15,244 nt of DNA from an uncultured Pseudomonadota bacterium (lineage in GTDB: Bacteria; Pseudomonadota; Gammaproteobacteria; Burkholderiales; SG8-39). The notes beneath the pieces are model-generated. The model made no database searches. It saw only the letters and a program-made list of their open reading frames with translations, and had not been told where the DNA came from. How positions within the stretch are numbered: position 1 is the first letter of the stretch; each line of letters begins with the position of its first letter. Where the stretch lies: positions 1 through 15,244 of the forward strand of contig CAITSH010000205.1 in assembly GCA_903895005.1 (NCBI GenBank), given 5' to 3'. Shown here piece after piece: positions 7,173-14,033 of the stretch. Made by a program: the position numbers and the translations under genes.

Positions 7173-7730
7173 ATGTCTGCTACCAAAGACGATTTCGCTT
7201 TTCAGTGGCGCCTCAAGGGCAAATGCCACAAGTTCGGCCATGACATGGGGCACGACGGCCCTGTGATGAATTTCAAGTACGTCATCGACCGTGTCACCGA
7301 CCCGGCGATACTCATACCGCACGTGTTCGAGGAGTCCGATCCGGAATTCCGCGCCCGTGCCAAGCCCGGCGACATCATCATCGCCGGGCGCAACTTCGGC
7401 AAGGGCAAGGCCCACGTGCAGGGCTATATCGCGATGCAGGCGATGGGCATAGGCATGCTGTGCGAGTCGATGCCCTTCCTGACCTATCGCGGTGCCATCA
7501 GTGTCGGCCTGATGCTGATGGCCGAATGCGTCGGCGTAAGCGAGATGGCCGAAGGCGGCGATGACATCGACGTCGATTTTTCCACCGGAAAATTCATCAA
7601 CCTGACGCGCGACATCAAGCACGAATTCCCGCCCGTTCCCGAGGGGCTGCGCGATACCGTGCGTCTCGGTGGCACCAAGGGTGTGTTGCAGCACTGGTGG
7701 GAAACCGAGGGCAAGAAGGCGGCAGCCTAG
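7173..7730 (+). CDS. Aconitase-superfamily hydratase, LeuD-like small subunit (divergent)
   Basis: 185 residues, near the usual small-subunit length. It would supply the swivelling domain that closes over the cluster and substrate of the preceding large subunit. Family features include D-P-A-I-L-I-P near residues 43-49, the G-D-I-I-I-A-G-R-N-F-G block (Gly72-Arg73-Asn74-Phe75-Gly76) and the following Y-R-G-A-I-S-V-G-L strand. In LeuD and aconitase the block continues with C/S-G-S-S-R-E, whose Ser and Arg act in catalysis and carboxylate binding. Here it reads K77-G-K-A-H-V-Q, so both the Ser and Arg positions are changed. This could mean a different substrate and active-site chemistry or, less likely given the intact frame and operon position, loss of activity. 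Start ATG 7173 follows GGAG at 7163-7166. Translation is probably coupled loosely with the large subunit. Confidence 0.85.
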   Translation: MSATKDDFAFQWRLKGKCHKFGHDMGHDGPVMNFKYVIDRVTDPAILIPHVFEESDPEFRARAKPGDIIIAGRNFGKGKAHVQGYIAMQAMGIGMLCESMPFLTYRGAISVGLMLMAECVGVSEMAEGGDDIDVDFSTGKFINLTRDIKHEFPPVPEGLRDTVRLGGTKGVLQHWWETEGKKAAA

Positions 7731-7738
7731 TACGCAAA

Positions 7739-7774
7739 CCGCCGGGCGGCGCCGGGTCGGTACCAGCCCGGCGG
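7739..7774 (+). repeat. GC-rich inverted repeat between the small subunit and Bug gene
   Basis: CCGCCGGGC (7739-7747) is a perfect inverted repeat of GCCCGGCGG (7766-7774). An alternative, tighter hairpin pairs CGCCGGG (7750-7756) with CCCGGCG (7767-7773) around a 10-base loop. No T run follows, so this is unlikely to be a full terminator. It may stabilise the upstream message or attenuate the Bug gene. Pairing potential is visible; function is inferred. Confidence 0.5.
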
Positions 7775-7823
7775 CACTGCCCGGTCATACCCCCGCCACA
7801 CCGGAGCATACCGGGGGCGGTAC

Positions 7824-7829
7824 AAGGAG
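7824..7829 (+). promoter_or_regulatory. Ribosome binding site (AAGGAG) selecting the ATG at 7837
   Basis: A strong AAGGAG lies 7 bases before ATG 7837. The frame is open further upstream to 7669, overlapping the preceding gene, but only the 7837 start has this site and begins directly with a signal peptide. Confidence 0.85.
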
Positions 7830-7836
7830 CAGTCGA

Positions 7837-8832
7837 ATGAAACCTTTTTCACGCTGGTCACGGTCGTGCGCCCTCCTGTTTGTTGCGCTGCTGGGTGCGC
7901 TTTCAATGGGCGTGCCCGCGCACGCGCAGGACTTTCCGGTCAAGCCGGTGCGGCTAATCGTTGCGCAGGCCGCCGGATCGAGCGCCGACATCCTGATGCG
8001 CCAGATGGCGCAAAGGCTGAGTGAGTCCTGGGGCCAGCAGGTCATTGTCGACAACCGGCCCGGCGCAAACGGCATCATCGGCATGGATGCGCTCGCCAAG
8101 GCGCGTCCCGACGGTTACACCATCGCCATGGCCGCACCCAGCCCGATGACCGTCAACCAGTTCATCTACAAGGACCTGCCTTACAAACCGCTGGAAGACT
8201 TTGCGCCGGTGACGCAAACCACCGGCATCACCTTCGTGCTGGTTGCCAACCCCAACCTGCCCGTCAAGACCGTGGGCGATTTGGTGGCGCTGGCGAAGCA
8301 AAAGCCCGACGGACTCAATTACAGCTCGCCCGGGGTGGGCAACCTCAGCCACCTTGGCGCCGAACTGCTGTCGAGCGAGGCCGGTATCAGGATGCGCCAC
8401 ATACCCAACAAGGGTGACACGCCGGCGCTGCTCGATGTCATCGCCGGCAACACAGACTTCACCATCATCACGCTGCCCGCGGCCCTGCCGCATATCCGCT
8501 CGGGCAAGCTGCGATTGGTGGCCGTATGCGGCCGCGCCAGAAGCCCGGTTTTTCCGGAAGTGCCGACCATCGCCGAGAGCGGGTACGGCGGCGTGGTGAT
8601 CGAAGGCTGGTCCGGGATCATCGCTCCGGCGGGCACGCCGCCTGATGTGGTCGCCAGGTTGCAGCGCGACATCAGCAGGCTCTTTCTCGCGCCCGAGTTC
8701 AAGGAGGCCGTGGGCAAACAGGGGGCGGATATCGCGGGCACATCGCCCGAAGCCTTCGCAACGTTCATCCGCGCCGAGGCGGATAAATGGTCCCGCGTCA
8801 TCAAAACATCGGGTATCAAACTCAATCAGTAA
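7837..8832 (+). CDS. Bug/TctC-family periplasmic solute-binding protein
   Basis: 331 residues, complete. Residues 1-30 form a Sec signal peptide: Lys2/Arg6/Arg9, a hydrophobic core from 11 to 26 and Ala-His-Ala at 28-30 before Gln31. The mature protein begins with the family's F-P-x-K-P-V-R-L-I-V strand, then A-G-S-S-A-D-I, V-D-N-R-P-G-A-N-G, A-R-P-D-G-Y-T, Y-S-S-P-G-V-G-N-L-S-H-L-G-A-E, I-P-N-K-G-D-T-P-A-L, L-P-H-I-R-S-G-K-L, E-V-P-T-I-A-E-S-G and A-P-A-G-T-P-P. Bug proteins capture small organic acids or related solutes in a two-lobe cleft. As the last gene of the aldolase-hydratase operon it probably binds the substrate of that pathway or a precursor. No TctA/TctB membrane subunits are nearby, so it may use a distant transporter or act as a sensor. 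The ligand cannot be told from sequence alone. Confidence 0.95.
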   Translation: MKPFSRWSRSCALLFVALLGALSMGVPAHAQDFPVKPVRLIVAQAAGSSADILMRQMAQRLSESWGQQVIVDNRPGANGIIGMDALAKARPDGYTIAMAAPSPMTVNQFIYKDLPYKPLEDFAPVTQTTGITFVLVANPNLPVKTVGDLVALAKQKPDGLNYSSPGVGNLSHLGAELLSSEAGIRMRHIPNKGDTPALLDVIAGNTDFTIITLPAALPHIRSGKLRLVAVCGRARSPVFPEVPTIAESGYGGVVIEGWSGIIAPAGTPPDVVARLQRDISRLFLAPEFKEAVGKQGADIAGTSPEAFATFIRAEADKWSRVIKTSGIKLNQ

Positions 8833-8849
8833 CCCGCCAGTGGGCGGGT
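8832..8849 (+). terminator. Compact hairpin at the operon end, candidate terminator
   Basis: ACCCGCC (8832-8838) pairs perfectly with GGCGGGT (8843-8849) around the 4-base loop AGTG. The stem begins on the last base of the Bug stop codon and lies between two converging genes, the usual place for a shared terminator. No T run follows on either strand, so it may be factor-dependent or only protect the message end. Confidence 0.45.
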
Positions 8850-8874
8850 AACGAGGCCGCGGCTAAGCCCGGGT

Positions 8875-9258
8875 TCAGACCTTGACGAACAGCGTCACCA
8901 GCGGGTGCGCCCCGACCTGGCGGCTCCAGTGGCCGTGCACCGCGGGATCAAAGTTGGCCCCCTCGGGCAGCAGGTCTGCAGAGTAAAAATGCTCGCCCGG
9001 CTTGAAGCTTCGCGTGCTGCCGTCCTGAAGGCCGATTTCCATTTCCCCTGAGAGTACAAACAGCCATTGCGGTTGGGTGCTGCAATGGAACTGGCTGCGA
9101 AAGCCCACCGGGCTCTGACGCATCTGGCACCCGGTCGCCGGCAGCACGGCTGACAGCATGGACTGGGGCGTGCCCCCGGTCAGGGCCAGGGTCTCATCGC
9201 GAAATTTCGCACGGCCGTCGCTATCGGTATACAAGATGACTTTGGTGAAGGTGCTCAT
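8875..9258 (-). CDS. Small cupin-fold protein
   Basis: 127 residues when started at the ATG whose complement is at 9256-9258 (Met-Ser-Thr-Phe-Thr-Lys). The frame is open for another 119 codons upstream, but that sequence is low-complexity and not protein-like. The core is a single cupin barrel: F57-H58-C-S-T-Q-P-Q-W-L-F-V-L-S-G-E-M-E-I is the first conserved motif and F-K-P-G-E-H-F (85-91) starts the second half. The usual metal-binding H-x-H-x(3,4)-E pattern is not intact: only His58 is present, and the Glu position is Gln or Trp. His90, His108, His110 and His118 remain as possible ligands. Such cupins can be small enzymes or binding proteins; the role is unknown. It converges with the Bug operon and lies back to back with the reductase gene. 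The ribosome binding site is weak (an AGAGAAAG-type purine run at long spacing). Confidence 0.8.
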   Translation of the reverse strand: MSTFTKVILYTDSDGRAKFRDETLALTGGTPQSMLSAVLPATGCQMRQSPVGFRSQFHCSTQPQWLFVLSGEMEIGLQDGSTRSFKPGEHFYSADLLPEGANFDPAVHGHWSRQVGAHPLVTLFVKV

Positions 9259-9714
9259 GGCGTGATCTGGCTTTCTCTGCGTGGGCGCGGGATCTCGCGG
9301 CGAGGATAGCAACAATCCGCTGGCCGCGCTGTGCCGCAAACGCACGCGGCATTGTTTCGCACCGGTCTTGGCTGCGCTATTCAGTTGGTGTAAAGGACGC
9401 ATATATTGTGACTGTGCCGTCGCACTTTGCGTAGCGCAGCCGCCACCGGTGCGATGGCAATCCCATCCCCGACTCCCGCTGAAGACACGCCGCATCGGGC
9501 TGGGGTGTGACTGCGTACATCGCGTTGCCTCCGCGGGCAGGCAGCTCCGGCGCGCATCAGGCAAAATAAGCGCTTCCGACCTGCTGCGTGGACATAAAGT
9601 AAGACCCGGCGGCAACGCTTCACATTGTTTCGCCGATACGGTGTTGCTGTTTCAAAGTGTCATCTTGGCACCGCACCAGTCCCGAAACACCCCAGTACTG
9701 CAAAGGAAATCAAT
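9259..9714. other. Intergenic region between two divergent genes
   Basis: About 456 bases separating the cupin (-) and the reductase (+). The open frames here are short, rich in Cys and Arg and have no recognisable motifs, so no gene is called. An AT-richer patch near 9380-9410 (including TATATT at 9402-9407) is the likeliest promoter area, but no hexamer pair with correct spacing was found on either strand. The last 14 bases contain the reductase's ribosome binding site. Confidence 0.6.
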
Positions 9715-9717
9715 CTG
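9704..9717 (+). promoter_or_regulatory. Ribosome binding site followed by a CTG start codon
   Basis: AAAGGA (9702-9707, core AGGA at 9704-9707) is followed after 7 bases by CTG at 9715-9717 and then the codons Lys-Ile-Cys-Ile-Phe-Gly-Ala-Gly-Ala. That is exactly where ketopantoate reductases normally begin with Met-Lys-Ile. No ATG, GTG or TTG lies in frame between TTG 9625 and this point. Confidence 0.65.
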
Positions 9718-10680
9718 AAGATCTGCATATTCGGCGCCGGCGCGGTTGGCGGGCATTTCGCGGCGCGACTTGCGGCCGCGGGTAACGACGTATCGGTGGT
9801 CGCACGCGGTCCTAATCTTGCAGCCATTCGAGCGCGTGGCCTGGTGCTGCACACCGGCGACAAACGCATCGAAGGGCGCGTGCGCGCCAGCGAGGATCCC
9901 GCGGACCTGGGGCCCCAAGACGTGATTCTGGCCACGCTCAAGGCGACCGGCCTGGGCTCTCTCGCGGATGGCGTCAAACCGCTTCTTGGCCCGGATACCG
10001 CCGTGGTGTTCGCGCAAAACGGTGTGCCCTGGTGGTATGCGCAAGGCCTGTCACCGTCGCGGCCGCGTCCCCCCGACCTGTCGCGCCTGGACCCGGGTGG
10101 GGTTCTTGCGCGCAGCATTGCCCCGGAGCGTGTGGTCGGTGGCGTGATTTTTTCCGCCAACACGGTGGTGGAGCCCGGCGTCATCAGCAACGCCACGCCC
10201 CAGAACAACCGGTTGAGCCTGGGCGAGACCGACGACCGGCCGAGCACGCGCCTTGACGCGCTGCGCGCGGCGCTCATCGCCGCCGGGATCGATTCCCCGC
10301 CGGTGCCCGACATTCGCGCCGTCGTCTGGCACAAGCTGTTGTTTAACCTGATGTCCGGGGTCTCCGCGCTCACCGAGCAGCCGGGCAAGATCATGATGGC
10401 CGATGCGGAGGTAAGCGCCGTTGTTCACGCGTTGATCCGCGAAGGCATCGCCATCGGTGCCGCGCATGGCATCGCGCTTGAACCGGTGATGCCCAACAAC
10501 ACCATGCACAAACCATCGATCCTGCAGGACTACGAAATGGAACGACAGATGGAGGTCGAGGCCCTGTTGCAGGTTCCGCTCGCTTTTGCCCGCTCTGCCA
10601 AGGTGGCGGCGCCCATCCTGGAGGTGGTGACTGCCCTGGTGTCAATGCGTGCGACGGCAAAAGGCCTGTACCAGAGATAG
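9715..10680 (+). CDS. Ketopantoate reductase family protein (2-dehydropantoate 2-reductase-like)
   Basis: 321 residues counted from the CTG at 9715. The family reduces 2-oxoacids such as ketopantoate with NADPH. The N-terminal Rossmann motif G7-A-G-A-V-G-G binds the cofactor. Further family sites are Asn102 in A-Q-N-G-V-P, catalytic Lys207 in V-W-H-K-L-L-F-N-L and the C-terminal K-P-S-I-L-Q-D-Y-E-M-E-R-Q-M-E-V-E block. The N-G-V-P-W-W-Y form followed by a Pro-rich loop marks a paralogue group that need not make pantoate, so the name panE is not assigned. The other possible start, TTG 9625, would add 30 residues with no family match and has no clear ribosome binding site. The gene has its own terminator 14 bases after the stop and appears monocistronic. 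Possible partners are the neighbouring cupin or the aldolase pathway, where it could reduce a 2-oxoacid product; this is speculative. Confidence 0.88.
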   Translation: MKICIFGAGAVGGHFAARLAAAGNDVSVVARGPNLAAIRARGLVLHTGDKRIEGRVRASEDPADLGPQDVILATLKATGLGSLADGVKPLLGPDTAVVFAQNGVPWWYAQGLSPSRPRPPDLSRLDPGGVLARSIAPERVVGGVIFSANTVVEPGVISNATPQNNRLSLGETDDRPSTRLDALRAALIAAGIDSPPVPDIRAVVWHKLLFNLMSGVSALTEQPGKIMMADAEVSAVVHALIREGIAIGAAHGIALEPVMPNNTMHKPSILQDYEMERQMEVEALLQVPLAFARSAKVAAPILEVVTALVSMRATAKGLYQR

Positions 10681-10693
10681 ATGACCGGTAACC

Positions 10694-10734
10694 ACCCGCA
10701 AAGCCGCGCCTGGCGCGGATTTGCGGGTATTTTT
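10694..10734 (+). terminator. Strong intrinsic terminator of the reductase gene
   Basis: ACCCGCAAAGCCGCGCC (10694-10710) pairs with the reverse complement at 10712-10728 with a single G-A mismatch (10703/10719), giving about 16 paired positions and a minimal loop, followed directly by TATTTTT (10728-10734). Position and structure are those of a rho-independent terminator, and it insulates the downstream rod-protein gene. Confidence 0.95.
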
Positions 10735-10868
10735 CGATATGCTGGGGGCATTCCCGGCTATGGTTTTATGTTCGTCGCGACGCATCCGGGGGTATCCGAA
10801 CGGCTCGCGAGTAGAATGCAGGTCATGAAACCAATGCGGTCCATGGCGATGAGCGGAGGCGCTGCAGC

Positions 10869-13800
10869 ATGAGCAAACTGCTCGATAAACTCAAGCAAGC
10901 GGAACGCGATCACAATGCCAAGACGACACCGGAAGGCCTGGTCGGGCAGACCGATGCGGCGGCGTCTGATCTGGCGCGTACCCGTGCGGTCAGGACGCGT
11001 GCGGCGGAACAGGCTGTGGCGGACTTGCGCGCACGCATTGACACCGATCGGGGCGCCGAGTCGGCTGTGCAGGCGCGCGCCGCCGAGGACAAGCGCGCCC
11101 TGGATCTGGCGCGTGAACGCCAGGCCGCCGAGGCCGAATTGCGCCGTATTGCACATTCGCGCGTCGAAGCCGAAACCAAGGCCGCCCGTGTTTCTGCAGA
11201 ACGGGAGCGGGCCGAGGCGCAGGCGCTGACCGAGTCGCGTGCGCGCGAGGAGGCGGAGCGCAAATCGGCCGCGCTCGCCGAGAGCCGGCGGCAGCAGGAA
11301 CTTCGCACCGAGCAGCACGCGCGTGAGCGTGCCGAGGCTGAAAGCCAGGCCGGTGCGCTGATGGCCGAGCGTCTCGCCGCCGAGGAGCAGGTGCGGCGCC
11401 TCGCGCGCGAACGCGTGGTCTCCGAGCAGCGCGCCCTTGAGGCGGCGCGCGAACGAAAAGTCGCCGAGGACAAACTCGCACGCGAAGCCGAGGCACGCGT
11501 GGCCTCGGAGGCGGCAGCGCTGCGCATGGCCGAGGAACGTGAAAGCGCCGAACGCGCCGCTCTTGCCGACGCGCAACTGCGCGCCGAAGCGGAAAGCAAG
11601 GCGCTCAACCTTGCCGAGCAGATGCGCCAGCATGAAGCCGAGGCTGCGCGCCTTGCCGAGGCGCGCAGCGAGGCAGAGGAACTGGCCCGTGTCGCGGCGG
11701 TCGAGCGCGCAGCCGCCGAGCGGCGCGCACAGGATGGGCTGCGCGAGCGCGAGGCCATGGAATCTCTGGCCGCGCGCCGCGCAAAAGCGCGCGCAGATGC
11801 CGATTCCGAGGCGCTGCGTGTCGGGCAGGAACGGGCCCAAGCCGATGCACGTGCCACTGTCGAGGCGCAGGCACGCGCCGAGGCCGACGAACAGGCCGCA
11901 GCCCTGGCCGAGCAGCGCCGCGTCGTCGAGGAGGCGGCCGAACGGCAGGCAATGGAACGCGCCAATGCCGAGGGGCAAGCCCTCGCCGCAGCCGATCGCC
12001 GGCGCCTGGAAGCCGAGGCACTCGAGCGTGCCTCGCGCGCGCGCAGCGAGGCCGACAAAGATGCCGAGCAACGCGCCCTTGAACGCGCGCAGCTGGATGC
12101 CGAAATGGCACGCGTCCTCTCCACCAGCCTGAAGGCGGAAACCGAGGCCGCCGCACGCCTGCAGGCACGCCTGCAGGCCGAGACCGTTGCGCAGACGGCG
12201 GCCGAAGAGTGCGCCGCGGCCGAGTTCGCGATGACACAAACAGCGGGTCAGGCTGCGGAGGCGGACGCACAATTGCAGTTCGTCGCCGAGGCGCGTCGCA
12301 TCGCTGACGCCGAGGCGGTGGAGCAGACGCAGCAACGCGTCCTCGCCGATATGCGCGCCCAGAAGGCGGCGAAGGAGCGGCAGGAGGCCGAGTCACGCGC
12401 CGCCGAAGCCGCAGCAGAACGGGTTGCGCAGGAAACCGCGGCGGCGCAAAGCGCCGCCCAGCGCAGCGCGGCGGAACAGGATGCCCAGGGCGCCGCCAAC
12501 CGGCGCATCGAGGCCGAACGCGCCCTTGCGCGCGCCGCGGAAGAGCGCATCCGCAACGAAGCGCAGCTGCGCGAGCAGGCCGAACACCGCGCACGTGCCG
12601 AACAGGAAGCGGTAAAGCAGTCGCAGGCCCTGGCGGAGGTGGAGGCACGCGCCGCCGCCGAAGCGGCTGAACGTGCGAACACCGATGAACGCGCCGCCGC
12701 CGAAACCCTCGCACGCGCCGCGGCCGAGGCTGACGCGGCGTCGCAGGCGGCTGCGCGGGTTGCCACGGAACAGGCCGCGCGGGAGGCCGCGGCCCGACGC
12801 ATCGAGGCGGATCAGGCCCTGATCGAGGCGGCGCGAAACAAGGAGGCGGGTGCCCTGGCACTGGCCCTGGAAGAGTCTGCGCGTGCGGCGACCGATGCCG
12901 AGGCTGCGCGTGTCGCCGGAGAACGCGCCGAGGCTGAAGCGCGTGCCCTTGCACTCGAACAGTCGCGCACAGAGGCGGCAGCCGCGGCGATTGCCGCGCT
13001 CGCCGAACGTCAAAGAAGGGAAACTGATGCGACCGCGCTTGCCAATGAAAAAATAGTCGCTGAAAAAAATGCGGTGGCGCTTGCAGCGGAACTTGCTCTC
13101 GCGGAGCAGGCCCTGGGTTTGGCGGCGGCCGGTCGTGCCGCCGCCGATGCGACGCTGCTGGCCGAGGCCGAGGCGCGCATCGCCGCAGAGGAAGATGCGG
13201 CCCGCCTTGCGGCGCAGCGTACCGATGCCGAGGCACACGCGCTCGAATTGGAACAGGCGCGCGCGAAGGCGGCGGCCAGGGCGCTCGCTGCGGCAACGTC
13301 GCGGGAACAAAAAGACGTTGGTGCAACGCGTATTGCCAACGAACGCATCGCCGCGGAAAAACAGGCGGGCGCACTGGCGGCGGAACAAGCCGCAGCAGAG
13401 GGGGCGCTCGCCGCCGCAGCTGCCGAGCGTGCAAAAGCCGATGCAGCACTGGTCCAGGAGGCGCAGGCGCGCATCAGCGCCGACGAGCTCGCGGCAGAGG
13501 CGGCACGCAACAGGGAACGCGAGGAGGCCGCTGCGTTCAAACTGGCTTCAGCACGCGCAAAAGTCGAGCAACGCGCCATCGACGCCGCGGCCAGGCGCAG
13601 CGTCGCGGAGCGGCGTGCGCAGGCGGCATTGGAGCAGCGCATCGCCTCTGAGAAAAACGCAGACGCGCTTGCACTTCAGGCGCAACAGGCCGGCGCCGGG
13701 GCTGCAGAGGCCGGCGCGGCGCGTAGCGCGCTTGAAATGCAAATGAAGGGACCGACGACGAGGCCGCGACGAAAATGGCTGGGCGAGGCTGCCGTGGCGG

Positions 13801-13967
13801 TGGCTTGCGTCATCGGCGTCGCGCTTTACTTCGCCGCCTTCCCCGGACCGAAGGCACCCCCTGCGCGTGCGCCGGGCCCCGAACTTCCGCTGCAGTTGCG
13901 ACTCGATGAGGGTGTCGAAAAAATTCCCTCCGGCCTGGCGAAGATCGAGAGAAAAAAACGCAAGTAG
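10869..13967 (+). CDS. Giant Ala/Glu/Arg-rich helical rod protein with C-terminal membrane anchor
   Basis: 1032 residues; no family recognised. Residues 1-16 (M-S-K-L-L-D-K-L-K-Q-A-E-R) resemble the short N-terminal motif of GspB-like and other proteobacterial proteins (comparison from memory). A linker to about 38 precedes a continuous helical region. From 81 to 948 it consists of 62 units of exactly 14 residues, with weaker units at 39-80 and 949-962. Unit consensus is A-x-x-R-x-x-A-E-x-x-A-x-x-x; 14 residues equal two heptads, so a coiled coil or a long salt-bridged single helix fits. R-P-R-R-K-W (965-970) is followed by a membrane segment at about 974-991, then a Pro-rich segment (992-1007) and a basic C-terminal end. 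With no signal peptide and positive charges before the helix, the rod is probably cytoplasmic and tethered to the inner membrane. GGAGG lies 9 bases before ATG 10869. A lone TAGAAT (10812-10817) is a weak promoter candidate. Alternatives: cell-envelope scaffold, TolA-like spacer or positioning protein. Confidence 0.88.
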   Translation: MSKLLDKLKQAERDHNAKTTPEGLVGQTDAAASDLARTRAVRTRAAEQAVADLRARIDTDRGAESAVQARAAEDKRALDLARERQAAEAELRRIAHSRVEAETKAARVSAERERAEAQALTESRAREEAERKSAALAESRRQQELRTEQHARERAEAESQAGALMAERLAAEEQVRRLARERVVSEQRALEAARERKVAEDKLAREAEARVASEAAALRMAEERESAERAALADAQLRAEAESKALNLAEQMRQHEAEAARLAEARSEAEELARVAAVERAAAERRAQDGLREREAMESLAARRAKARADADSEALRVGQERAQADARATVEAQARAEADEQAAALAEQRRVVEEAAERQAMERANAEGQALAAADRRRLEAEALERASRARSEADKDAEQRALERAQLDAEMARVLSTSLKAETEAAARLQARLQAETVAQTAAEECAAAEFAMTQTAGQAAEADAQLQFVAEARRIADAEAVEQTQQRVLADMRAQKAAKERQEAESRAAEAAAERVAQETAAAQSAAQRSAAEQDAQGAANRRIEAERALARAAEERIRNEAQLREQAEHRARAEQEAVKQSQALAEVEARAAAEAAERANTDERAAAETLARAAAEADAASQAAARVATEQAAREAAARRIEADQALIEAARNKEAGALALALEESARAATDAEAARVAGERAEAEARALALEQSRTEAAAAAIAALAERQRRETDATALANEKIVAEKNAVALAAELALAEQALGLAAAGRAAADATLLAEAEARIAAEEDAARLAAQRTDAEAHALELEQARAKAAARALAAATSREQKDVGATRIANERIAAEKQAGALAAEQAAAEGALAAAAAERAKADAALVQEAQARISADELAAEAARNREREEAAAFKLASARAKVEQRAIDAAARRSVAERRAQAALEQRIASEKNADALALQAQQAGAGAAEAGAARSALEMQMKGPTTRPRRKWLGEAAVAVACVIGVALYFAAFPGPKAPPARAPGPELPLQLRLDEGVEKIPSGLAKIERKKRK
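11109..13712 (+). repeat. 62 tandem coding repeats of 42 bases (14 residues), no indels
   Basis: Divided into 42-base units starting at 11109, the frame stays in register to 13712. By hand count Arg is at unit position 4 in 52 units (Lys in two more) and Asp/Glu at position 8 in 57. Positions 1, 7 and 11 are mostly Ala. The DNA of the units is well diverged although GCCGAG and GCGCG-GAACG words recur, so the array is old and held by selection on the protein rather than recently duplicated. The Arg-to-acidic spacing of four residues would give one intrahelical salt bridge per unit. Confidence 0.9.
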
Positions 13968-14033
13968 CTGGAAACCCCCGACTGGCGCGGCTTTCCGGCT
14001 ATCGTTGCCCCCCGCGGCAGACTCCGGATCGGA

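Noticed and set aside
7669..7836. Upstream extension of the Bug gene overlapping the LeuD-like subunit
   Set aside because: It precedes a clear signal peptide start with AAGGAG at the right distance, and would overlap the previous gene in another frame.
9259..9615. N-terminal extension of the cupin frame (119 codons)
   Set aside because: The extension is Ser/Pro/Arg-rich and non-globular, whereas a normal short cupin begins at the ATG at 9258.
9281..9718. 145-codon forward open frame in the cupin-reductase spacer
   Set aside because: Cys/Arg-rich with no recognisable motif or ribosome binding site, and it overlaps the reductase start. Treated as chance.
10758..13449. Very long open frames on the minus strand (525, 404, 614 and 331 codons) opposite the rod-protein gene
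   Set aside because: They arise from the GC-rich repetitive Ala/Glu/Arg codons of the forward gene. Their translations are Arg/Ser/Pro/Cys-rich low-complexity sequence without motifs, ribosome binding sites or plausible neighbours.
11109..13712. DNA-level tandem repeat or CRISPR-like array
   Set aside because: The 42-base period is seen in the protein; DNA units are too divergent and there are no constant repeats with variable spacers.
13970..13996. GGAAA/TTTCC inverted repeat between the rod protein and the converging Bug gene
   Set aside because: Short stem with a 17-base loop and no T run; not enough to call a terminator.
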